Source: Mariniphaga sp041686935 (lineage in GTDB: Bacteria; Bacteroidota; Bacteroidia; Bacteroidales; Prolixibacteraceae). From it: a DNA stretch of 64,000 bases. Every line of letters starts with the position of its first letter. Within the stretch, counting starts at the first letter, position 1. The stretch lies in NCBI GenBank assembly GCA_041686935.1, contig JAWLCW010000015.1, positions 62,001 through 126,000 of the forward strand, written 5' to 3'. The notes under the pieces are model-generated. The model saw only the letters and a program-made list of their open reading frames with translations, was not told the DNA's origin and searched no databases. The position numbers and the translations under genes are program-made. Shown here in pieces: positions 36,107-43,218 of the stretch.

Positions 36107-36175
36107 TACCCCCTGCCCCGTTAAACCGGGGCTTGTCCCCTTAACAGGGGGACATTGGTGCAAGAAAGTTTCGTC
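36107..36175. repeat. 68-bp interspersed repeat, copy 2
   Basis: Same order and orientation as the copy at 24664-24731, with compensating changes in the inner stem (CCCCGTTAAACCGGGG here), which supports selection for the hairpin. Confidence 0.75.
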
Positions 36176-36222
36176 TTCGGTCTTCCAACTTCCGTCTTCT
36201 GACTTCTGACTTCAGACTTCTC

Positions 36223-37194
36223 TCACGGCCTCTTGTCTTTCCATAGTTTAAAATCGTCCCAGTAAATTTGTAATGTTTTGCCTTCACTTTTCATGTAATC
36301 AATTAGTTTTTTCGAGGTGTACAATTTCAGCGGATTAAAATCAGTTACCCCGTTTGGATTAGGGTCGTGTGAATTGTGCGTAAACTGATTAACATCAAAA
36401 ATCACTTCCTTTTTCCCGTCTTCCGGCTGAATGATCATAAAAAACCGGCCATTTTCCGCATCGCCCTCTTTGTAATAATAATCCAGTGTGAACCATTCCC
36501 CGATAGGAACTTTTACATTTTGATTGATTTCCGACCAGAGCGTGGTGTATTTCTGGCTGCCATCTTCAAAAAGCTGGCAATCCTGACCGTCGAGAATAAA
36601 ATACAGATCGCTTTCGGTGGCAACCGGTTTTCCCAATCCAAGTGTAATACGAAAACCAAAAGGCACATTCTGGCTCCAGGTGATGTTGTTCCAAAATTCT
36701 GCAATGGTTAACCAGTGAATTTTTTCCGGAAAAGTGCGTATCGTTTTCATGTCTTCCGGCAGGAAAATTCTAACCGACTGGTAAAACTCTTTCAGCCCGG
36801 TTTTGCCGCCGTAAATGTTGGCCTGGATGCGCCCTTTTGAACCTCCTACATTGGGTTCGTTAAGCCAAAACCATAAAACATGATTATCTGGATTTCCAGG
36901 CTCCGGGACAATTTTGGCGAATCGCTGTGTGGAATCGCCACCCTGGTATTGCAGGTTAAAATTTCCAACCAGCGGGTTTTCATCCAAATCGGTTACCCAG
37001 TCATTTTTTTCATTTAGCGAAAGGTCCGTTCCAGTAATGTCGGAATCTGAACCACGCGGAATTACTTTGGATTCCGGTTCAAATCCCGATTGAAAAATCA
37101 GTATAGGTTCGGGAATGTTTTCCTCATTTTGTGCCTGCGAACAGGAAACAAAAACCAAGACCGTGAACAGGACGAATAATATTATAATTCTCAT
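36223..37194 (-). CDS. Uncharacterised secreted jelly-roll lipoprotein, possible lyase
   Basis: 323 aa with lipoprotein signal VFVSC (Cys18). The body is rich in predicted beta strands: FQSGFEPESKVIPRG, RFAKIVPEPGNPDNHVLWFW, SKGRIQANIYG, EFYQSVRIFLPEDM, PFGFRITLGLG, GEWFTLDYYYKEGDAENGRF and a terminal LQIYWDDFKLWK. This resembles concanavalin/jelly-roll proteins such as the PL14/PL20 group and carbohydrate-binding modules, and the closing strand is typical of that fold. I cannot assign a family or catalytic residues. It is 29 nt from the GH5-like gene and belongs to the same transcript, so a role in binding or cleaving the same polysaccharide is inferred. Confidence 0.65.
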   Translation of the reverse strand: MRIIILFVLFTVLVFVSCSQAQNEENIPEPILIFQSGFEPESKVIPRGSDSDITGTDLSLNEKNDWVTDLDENPLVGNFNLQYQGGDSTQRFAKIVPEPGNPDNHVLWFWLNEPNVGGSKGRIQANIYGGKTGLKEFYQSVRIFLPEDMKTIRTFPEKIHWLTIAEFWNNITWSQNVPFGFRITLGLGKPVATESDLYFILDGQDCQLFEDGSQKYTTLWSEINQNVKVPIGEWFTLDYYYKEGDAENGRFFMIIQPEDGKKEVIFDVNQFTHNSHDPNPNGVTDFNPLKLYTSKKLIDYMKSEGKTLQIYWDDFKLWKDKRP

Positions 37195-37223
37195 TTTCAG
37201 TTGGTTTTATTCAATTTAAATTT

Positions 37224-38249
37224 TTACTCATTTCCTTCCATAATTTTTTCAAAATACCACCTCACGCCGGGATCATCCAGTGCGCCCATTCCACCTAATT
37301 CAAAACGATTCCTGAAATCCTGTCCGGCTCCCTGAAACCAGGTATTGGAATGAAAATGGACATATAAACCCGGTTGTTTTTTTGCCGCTTCAATTTCTTT
37401 CCAGTGAATTTCCTTTCCTTCAGGTGTGTAAACGCCCTGGGGAGTAAATTGTCCGGTCCAGCCACCAAAAATTTCAACATTTACAATGGGTTTCTCCGGC
37501 ACACCTTCGGATTTAAAATAGTTATAATGCCAACCACTGTCGTGCCCTTTTTCAATATCTCCACTAAATGTATCGAAGAGCAAAACATCCACGTATTCCG
37601 ATTTGCCAATTACAACATTCGAACTGTCGTGATAACCGCCCGCGCCAACAATTCGATTGGGATCGGTTACTTTTGCCTCTTTACACAGTTCAATAATATT
37701 TTGAGGTTCATTAAAATTGAAAGCTTTAAAATCTTTATAATAACCCGAATTTTGCTCGTTGGCTATGTTTATAATGATGTTACTGTAAGGTTTCAATAGT
37801 TGAGTAATCGTTCTCACAGCTTGCCGGATTTCCGTTTCCGTTTTTAGGTTACTTTCATTCCTGACCGAACGCTGGTAAAAAATACCCACCACAACTACCA
37901 TATCACGTTGCTCGCATTCTTCTATAATATTTTTAAGCCTTCTCAAATGCCCTTTTTTAATTTTCCTGCCTCCGTCATAAAACGGATCGGAATAACCTCC
38001 GCTGGAACCTTGCAAATACACTGAAAGTGTATTGATCCTTTCGGACTTATAATCATCCAAATTTTTGATGAGACTTTTGGTATATTCATTTTTTTGTGTG
38101 GCGCTGGCAACACGCACTCCCCACATGTCGAAAAGCTCGTCATCCAAAGTAAAAAACTGTCCTTCAACTTTTAACTCTTGTGCTGATGCCGGGGAAAACC
38201 CCAGGACAAAATATATCAGCAACAAAAAAAGGAAACCTGTCTTATTCAT
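37224..38249 (-). CDS. Clan-A (GH5-like) glycoside hydrolase
   Basis: 341 aa with signal peptide (cleaved near ASAQ, residue 24). A single TIM barrel: MWGVRVASA at strand 1, NTLSVYLQGSSGG, DMVVVVGIFYQ, IIINIANEQNSG with acid/base Glu165, and IVNVEIFGGW with nucleophile Glu259. The two glutamates at the ends of strands 4 and 7 define clan GH-A. Unlike the larger GH5-like protein at 26020-27822 it has neither an insert nor a T9SS tail, so it is probably periplasmic. Its substrate is unknown. Its start is 6 nt downstream of the stop of the heparinase-type gene at 38256, so it is translated from the same message. Confidence 0.8.
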   Translation of the reverse strand: MNKTGFLFLLLIYFVLGFSPASAQELKVEGQFFTLDDELFDMWGVRVASATQKNEYTKSLIKNLDDYKSERINTLSVYLQGSSGGYSDPFYDGGRKIKKGHLRRLKNIIEECEQRDMVVVVGIFYQRSVRNESNLKTETEIRQAVRTITQLLKPYSNIIINIANEQNSGYYKDFKAFNFNEPQNIIELCKEAKVTDPNRIVGAGGYHDSSNVVIGKSEYVDVLLFDTFSGDIEKGHDSGWHYNYFKSEGVPEKPIVNVEIFGGWTGQFTPQGVYTPEGKEIHWKEIEAAKKQPGLYVHFHSNTWFQGAGQDFRNRFELGGMGALDDPGVRWYFEKIMEGNE

Positions 38250-38255
38250 TTTATT

Positions 38256-40163
38256 CTACTCTCCTGAAAGCCTTACTTTAATGCTTGTTTTTCCGTTTTC
38301 AACCGTCCATGCCGGAACCTGAAATTCCAGGCGTTTCAGGTTTTCGATGGTTTTATCTAAAACCAGTGGCGGCGGATCGAGCGAAATAACCGAAATTGTA
38401 AAACCCGCATTAGACAGGTTTTCCAGTTTTAACCTTTTTCCATCCTGCCGGAGAATTGCTCCACCTTCAACTATTTCCGCATCAGCCTGGGTTAATAATT
38501 GCCAGGTTACCCATCTGGTTTCATCTGAAATCTCAATTTCGTCTTCTATTAAAAGTGAAACCGGACTTTCTTTTACAAACCTGCGGGTTGCGCTTTTCAA
38601 CTGACCTGCAAAAGTTGGTGTCAAATCAATGGTAGCCTCTGGTTGTTCGCCACCTTTAAACTGAATGATTTCAGCTTTACCGTCCACTACATGCAACTGA
38701 TTGTTAACTGAAATGGTACTGTGCCCAAAATTATTTTTGGTGAGCAGTTTCCAGCGATCGCACTCCTGGCAACTTGCCCATAAATTGAAACCGGCTCTTT
38801 CCAACGGACCGTAGCCCTGATTTCCGGGATCGATGGACCAGCGCACCCCGTTCAGTTCAAATATAAATGAGCCGCCATCCATATTACCATGGTTTACGGT
38901 TCCACGGCCACCTTTCCCGCCAAAATAAAACCCACTTGGGTCATCATTCCCGCCGGTGAATATCACAATGGGATTGGCCCCTCCACCTTTCCATGCCGTG
39001 GGAAGAGGAGTTGTTTTCGTTTCTGTAAACTGAGAGGTCCAAACCAAACCGGCGGCTGCCAGCCTCGAAAAGCTTTTCATTTGCGCAGGCGGTGTAAAAA
39101 AATACTTTTCGTTTAAAAATGTTTTGTTTCCGGTTTTAGCGGCAAACCAACTTAGTGTGAAGTTGCCGTATCCTTCTGCATTTTCATTACAATCGGCATA
39201 ACTGTACAACCGGTTCGTTGGAGAAACGGTCAACATGGCATAAACGGCACTTTCCTTAAATCCCGGAAAATCTGCCAGGCCAAAATCGGTTCCAAAGGCG
39301 CTTTCGAACATGGCGGCGGTCACTACCGAAAACTGTGTTCCGTAGCCCCAGTAAATAGGGCCTTCCGGGTAAGCGCCGTCGGGTGCATATTCGTGCAGGG
39401 CATTGTTCATACCTTCAATGGAACGATAAATGGTTTTTGCAGCCAGTTCAGGTTCAGTTTCAGCAACTACAATGGAAGCAGCAATCATTCCGGCATTGCA
39501 CACCTGATTCCAGTTGTTTGTATTATTTACCCAGCCGGGAGTTGATCCATCCTCAGGCCAGCCCGGTTTGATACCTTTTTCTACCAACACTTTTTTCGCC
39601 AGTGCAATGGTTGATTTTGGCAGGTCGCCGGCAGTCCAGTCGAGCGCTAAAGCAACGGCCAGCGACATTTCGCCTACATCCAAAAAATGCCGTGGATTCC
39701 AGGTCGGAAAATTACATGCAGCAATTACCTCATCATTTATCCTTTGCAAAATTTCTGAATCTTTTTCAATCCGGTAAACCATGGCCAGCATGTTCATTCG
39801 GCGTAAAAAATCCCTCGAAATTCCCAGTTGATTTTTTTGTGAATTGGGATTGTCAGGGATATCAACCGTAATTAAATCCTTTTCCAAAACTAAACCGGCA
39901 TTTAATTTTATAGTCTCGTAAATGTTTTGGATTAGAGGATCAGTTTTTAGTTTTTTTCTCAGATTTTTTTCAATCTGTTTATTCAAAATCAACCGGGGCG
40001 ATTGTTTTCTCAGGTTCTTTTTGAGGTATTCTGCCGTGATTGGATTTTGCAGTTTATACTCTTCCTTTTCCTGATTATTGCCCGCGAATGAAAACGAAAC
40101 AATCAATAAAAGGGAAAAAATGATGGTCGCTTTGTTTTGGAAATATGCCATATCAAATTTCAT
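38256..40163 (-). CDS. Heparinase II/III-family lyase with HGNMD variant
   Basis: 635 aa with signal peptide (SFSFAG); the ATG four codons later is an alternative start. Close paralogue of 40416-42311 over the whole length: PRLILNKQIEKNLRKKLKTD, TWNPRHFLDVGEMSLAVALA, NNWNQVCNAGMIAAS, YPEGPIYWGYGTQFS and VNHGNMDGGSFIFELNGVRW. Two deviations stand out. The second histidine of HxHMD is Asn (near residue 425), and the N-terminal TGRRLLSVSRE motif of its paralogues is replaced by NQLGISRDFLRRM. It could be a lyase with altered specificity or metal use. The gene begins a run of tightly spaced genes after a 252-nt repeat region. Confidence 0.85.
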   Translation of the reverse strand: MKFDMAYFQNKATIIFSLLLIVSFSFAGNNQEKEEYKLQNPITAEYLKKNLRKQSPRLILNKQIEKNLRKKLKTDPLIQNIYETIKLNAGLVLEKDLITVDIPDNPNSQKNQLGISRDFLRRMNMLAMVYRIEKDSEILQRINDEVIAACNFPTWNPRHFLDVGEMSLAVALALDWTAGDLPKSTIALAKKVLVEKGIKPGWPEDGSTPGWVNNTNNWNQVCNAGMIAASIVVAETEPELAAKTIYRSIEGMNNALHEYAPDGAYPEGPIYWGYGTQFSVVTAAMFESAFGTDFGLADFPGFKESAVYAMLTVSPTNRLYSYADCNENAEGYGNFTLSWFAAKTGNKTFLNEKYFFTPPAQMKSFSRLAAAGLVWTSQFTETKTTPLPTAWKGGGANPIVIFTGGNDDPSGFYFGGKGGRGTVNHGNMDGGSFIFELNGVRWSIDPGNQGYGPLERAGFNLWASCQECDRWKLLTKNNFGHSTISVNNQLHVVDGKAEIIQFKGGEQPEATIDLTPTFAGQLKSATRRFVKESPVSLLIEDEIEISDETRWVTWQLLTQADAEIVEGGAILRQDGKRLKLENLSNAGFTISVISLDPPPLVLDKTIENLKRLEFQVPAWTVENGKTSIKVRLSGE

Positions 40164-40178
40164 TTTAAAAGTTGTTTT

Positions 40179-40211
40179 AGACCTTGATGCTTTGATAAAC
40201 CTTCAAGGTCT
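40179..40211. repeat. Perfect 9-bp inverted repeat
   Basis: AGACCTTGA (40179-40187) pairs with TCAAGGTCT (40203-40211) around a 15-nt loop, just upstream of the lyase start at 40163. It could be part of the 5' leader of that gene. Confidence 0.45.
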
Positions 40212-40227
40212 TGTAATTCCTTTTTTT

Positions 40228-40249
40228 CACCGGTGCTTAAGCCCGGTGG
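40228..40249 (-). repeat. REP-like palindrome, reverse orientation
   Basis: CACCGGTGCTTAAGCCCGG matches the family in reverse orientation and is preceded by a T-run. Confidence 0.75.
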
Positions 40250-40327
40250 TTTGGCACGCTGCCTTTTTGGCTGGCTTTAGCATTTAATTCTCTTAACGGC
40301 CTGTTTCTCTGTTGTTATGCCCGCAAT

Positions 40328-40375
40328 CACCTGACTTTCCAAAGGAATCCTTTCAGGGGAAGCCGCGGTGTAAAA
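40328..40375 (+). repeat. REP element interrupted by another repeat
   Basis: The left part CCGCAATCACC and right part AAGCCGCGGTGTAAAA match an intact REP and its usual flank. Between them lie about 27 nt including CCAAAGGAATCCTTTCAGG, itself related to 10790-10812. Confidence 0.6.
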
Positions 40376-40415
40376 TATGAGAATCAAGCAACGGTACAAA
40401 ATGCAACATATCAAA

Positions 40416-42311
40416 TTACTCTCCTGAAAGTTTCACTCTTATATTCGTCTTTCCACCCTCAACCGTCCAGGCCGGAATACGGATTTCGAGGCGTTTCAGT
40501 CCTTCAATCTGTCTATCGAGTTCCAGCGGAGCCGGGTAAAGCGAAACCACCGAAACCATCAACTCAGGATGTGAAATGTTTTCCAGTTTCAACGTTTGTC
40601 CGTCTTGTTTTAGAACTGCGCCGCCATCAACAATTTCCACATCGGCAGTTGTCAACATGTGCCATTTTATCTCTTTTGTTTTGTCATTGATTTTAATATC
40701 ATCTTCAATCAAAATCGAAGTGGGACTGTCTTTTACGAATTTTCGGGATGCGCCTGCGACCAAATCGCCCAGAGTGGCTGACATATCGAAAGTAGCTTCT
40801 GGTCGGTTACCGGTTTTAAAATAGGTTAACGTAACCAGCCCTTCGGTGCGATGAAGCGAATCGTTTATGGTAATGGTGCTGTGTCCGTAATTGTTTTTGG
40901 TAAGCAGTGTCCAGCGCTCGCAATTCTGGCAGCGGCCCCACAAATCGAATCCGGTTATTTCCAACTCGTTATAACTTTGATTTCCCGGGTCGATGGACCA
41001 GCGCACGCCGTTCAGTTCGAAAATAAAGGAACCACCGTCCATGTTACCATGGTTCACCATTCCACGGCCACCTTTTCCTCCAAAATAATAGTTGTGCTGA
41101 TCATTTTCATCTCCTGTAAAAACGACTATGGGATTAGCACCTTCGCCTTTCCAGGCAGTCGGGATTTTTTCTGAACCTTTTTCCTCATACTGAGCAAGCC
41201 AAACCAATGCTGCACCGGCCAGCCGGGATAATTTTCCCATTTCTTCGGCAGGCATCAAAAATCGTTCTTTTTCGAAAAAGGAGGCGTTCCCGGTTTTGGT
41301 GCCAAACCAGGCCAAAGTAATGTCTCCCTGTTCACTGCGTTTGTCGCCGCAATCGGCAAAGTTATAATACCAGCCGGAAGGTGCATTGCAAAGCACCCTG
41401 AAAACAGCGCTTTCCTTAAAGCCAGGATATTCAAGGTGTCCGAAATCGGTCCCAAAAGCGCTTTCGAGCATAGCTGCCGTGGTAACCGAAAAACTTGTGC
41501 CGTAACCCCAATAGGTGGAACCTTCCGGATAAACCCCGTCGGGCATATATTCCACCAGCGAATGAGGCAACCCGTCAAGCGCCCGGTGAATTGTTTTGGC
41601 AGCCAGCTCCGGGTCTTTTTCGGCAATGACAATTGCAGCGGCTATCATTCCACCATTGCATACCTGGTTCCAGTTATTGGTTCCGTATGCCCATCCCGGA
41701 TTGCGGCCATTTTCCGGCCAGCTCGGTTTTATACCTTTTTCAATCAATGCTGTTTTTGCCAGTTCGATGGTTGATTTGGGCAGTTTTCCTGCAGTCCAGT
41801 CGAGCGCAATGGCTACAGCCATCGCCATTTCGGCTACATCGAGGTAATGCGATGGGTTCCAGTCGGAAAAATTACAAACAGCTACAACCTCATCGTTAAT
41901 GCGTTGCAGAACTTTCGGGTCTTTATCGATTCGGTAAACCATTCCCAGCATGTTCATTCGATACAGCATTTCCCGCGAAACCGAAAGCAGCCGTCGGCCT
42001 GTCTGAATTCGTTCCAGAAAAGGTTCGTTTTGAATTTCGGCAGCATTCAACTGAATGGCCTTGTACATATTCTGAATTACCGGATCGGTTTTAAGTTTAT
42101 TTCTGAGATTCCGCTCGGTTGCGGCGTTAAGTACCAACCGGGGTTCCGATTTTCGCAGGTTCTTTTTCAGGTATTGAACTGACATGGGATTGTCGAGTTT
42201 CGGAATATCTTCATCATTGGATGAAAAAGCGTTGTTTCCGGCAGTTGCACATGTTGCTGTTAATGCAAAAATGCACATTAAATTGATTAAATAATTCAAT
42301 TTTGTTCTCAT
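40416..42311 (-). CDS. Heparinase II/III-family lyase, tandem paralogue with HGNMD
   Basis: 631 aa with signal peptide (TATCATAG region). It shares nearly all motifs with 38256-40163: PRLVLNAATERNLRNKLKTD, DWNPSHYLDVAEMAMAVAIA, NNWNQVCNGGMIAAA, YPEGSTYWGYGTSFSVTTAA and YFGGKGGRGMVNHGNMDGGS. It keeps the N-terminal TGRRLLSVSREML motif that the neighbour lost, but like it carries Asn in place of the second His of HxHMD. The two arose by tandem duplication and have since diverged. Expected role: beta-elimination of uronate-containing fragments in the periplasm. A 185-nt repeat-rich gap separates it from the RAYT gene upstream. Confidence 0.86.
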   Translation of the reverse strand: MRTKLNYLINLMCIFALTATCATAGNNAFSSNDEDIPKLDNPMSVQYLKKNLRKSEPRLVLNAATERNLRNKLKTDPVIQNMYKAIQLNAAEIQNEPFLERIQTGRRLLSVSREMLYRMNMLGMVYRIDKDPKVLQRINDEVVAVCNFSDWNPSHYLDVAEMAMAVAIALDWTAGKLPKSTIELAKTALIEKGIKPSWPENGRNPGWAYGTNNWNQVCNGGMIAAAIVIAEKDPELAAKTIHRALDGLPHSLVEYMPDGVYPEGSTYWGYGTSFSVTTAAMLESAFGTDFGHLEYPGFKESAVFRVLCNAPSGWYYNFADCGDKRSEQGDITLAWFGTKTGNASFFEKERFLMPAEEMGKLSRLAGAALVWLAQYEEKGSEKIPTAWKGEGANPIVVFTGDENDQHNYYFGGKGGRGMVNHGNMDGGSFIFELNGVRWSIDPGNQSYNELEITGFDLWGRCQNCERWTLLTKNNYGHSTITINDSLHRTEGLVTLTYFKTGNRPEATFDMSATLGDLVAGASRKFVKDSPTSILIEDDIKINDKTKEIKWHMLTTADVEIVDGGAVLKQDGQTLKLENISHPELMVSVVSLYPAPLELDRQIEGLKRLEIRIPAWTVEGGKTNIRVKLSGE

Positions 42312-42400
42312 TTTAATTGGTATTAGATGTTATAAATATCATTTCTCCTTTATTCGTATTAACGGCTAAAGCCTTTTCTTCTCTGTTGCTGGGTTCCAGT

Positions 42401-42426
42401 CACCGGGCTGAAGCCACGGTGTAAAA
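42401..42426 (+). repeat. REP-like palindrome
   Basis: Canonical element with one A change (AGCCACGGTG). It lies between the RAYT gene and the lyase at 40416 and is preceded by AACGGCTAAAGCC. Confidence 0.8.
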
Positions 42427-42496
42427 AGCTCTCCTTTTTGCGCCATGCTTTAGCTTGGCATACAAAATATTGTTTTTATTCCTTCGGCTTTAGCGT

Positions 42497-42937
42497 TTAA
42501 TCTTTGTCTTTAAAAACTACAAAACCATATTTCTCAATAAATTCATTGTATTCATCTTCCCAGGTTTTCTTTTTATGATGTTCTTCCTGGCTTAAAATGT
42601 AATTCTTCACTTTGTCAACCTGAGATTCACTTACACTTACTGCAAAATATTCCTTTTGCGAGTTCAATTTTAAACGGCTTAATCCACTTTTATTAAACCA
42701 ATAAGAAGATTCCCCTTTGATCAACTGCATCACATTCTCAATCGTTTGATTGTTCCTCGCCCGAAAAAGGCAATGCACATGATTATGATGTCCGCCTACA
42801 GTTTCCATCAGAATTTCTTTGGAAAGAGCGTTTTGGTGAATATGATCAAATACTTCCTGCCTTATTTCTGATGCAAGAATTGGTTTTCGGTTTTTGACCG
42901 TCCAAACTGCATGAATCCCGATTTTTACATACGACAT
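42497..42937 (-). CDS. REP-associated tyrosine transposase (RAYT), Y1_Tnp/IS200-like
   Basis: 146 aa, the usual size of the Y1_Tnp superfamily. The HUH motif is HVH (His53/His55 in GGHHNHVHCLF) and the likely catalytic tyrosine is Tyr113 in VKNYILSQEEHHKK. The gene is complete and lies within the densest group of REP-like palindromes in the window (at least five within 800 nt), and there are no IS200-type flanking ends obvious at its borders. This fits a domesticated RAYT that recognises the surrounding REPs by single-strand nicking and joining. It shares strand with the PUL but is unlikely to be functionally part of it. Confidence 0.88.
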   Translation of the reverse strand: MSYVKIGIHAVWTVKNRKPILASEIRQEVFDHIHQNALSKEILMETVGGHHNHVHCLFRARNNQTIENVMQLIKGESSYWFNKSGLSRLKLNSQKEYFAVSVSESQVDKVKNYILSQEEHHKKKTWEDEYNEFIEKYGFVVFKDKD

Positions 42938-42992
42938 ATCGTTTTATTTTTAACGGCTTAAGCCGAATCTTATCTGTTGTTTTGTCCGCAAT

Positions 42993-43018
42993 CACCGGGC
43001 TGAAGCCGCGGTGCAAAA
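42993..43018 (+). repeat. REP-like palindrome
   Basis: Canonical element followed by CAAAA in place of TAAAA. It is 56 nt upstream of the RAYT start, together with the companion motif TTAACGGCTTAAGCC. Confidence 0.8.
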
Positions 43019-43078
43019 AGCATTTTTTTCTCTTTGTCTATATTTAAAACACACATTCCAATATAATTCTCTTTTTTT

Positions 43079-43100
43079 CACCGGTGCTTCAGCCCGGTGG
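43079..43100 (-). repeat. REP-like palindrome, reverse orientation
   Basis: CACCGGTGCTTCAGCCCGG, preceded by a T-run (the complement of the A-tail). It forms an inverted pair with the element at 42993. Confidence 0.8.
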
Positions 43101-43183
43101 TTTAGCTTTTTCATCCTATTAACAAGCTTTAGCGTTTAATTCTTTAACGGCAAAATCCTGTTCTTTTTTGTACTCTCCTTATT

Positions 43184-43209
43184 CACCGGGCTGAAACCGC
43201 GGTGTAAAA
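43184..43209 (+). repeat. REP-like palindrome
   Basis: Element with one change (CTGAAACCGC), ending 10 nt from the stop of the heparinase-type gene at 43219. Confidence 0.75.
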
Positions 43210-43218
43210 TCGTTCCTT

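Larger units (their letters stand above)
35898..36222. other. Intergenic stretch packed with repeats
   Basis: No gene was found. It contains a full REP element (35975-36000), a degenerate one (36027-36050), the second copy of the 68-bp repeat (36107-36175) and a run of short GACTTC/TCTTCC direct repeats (about 36172-36222). Confidence 0.65.
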
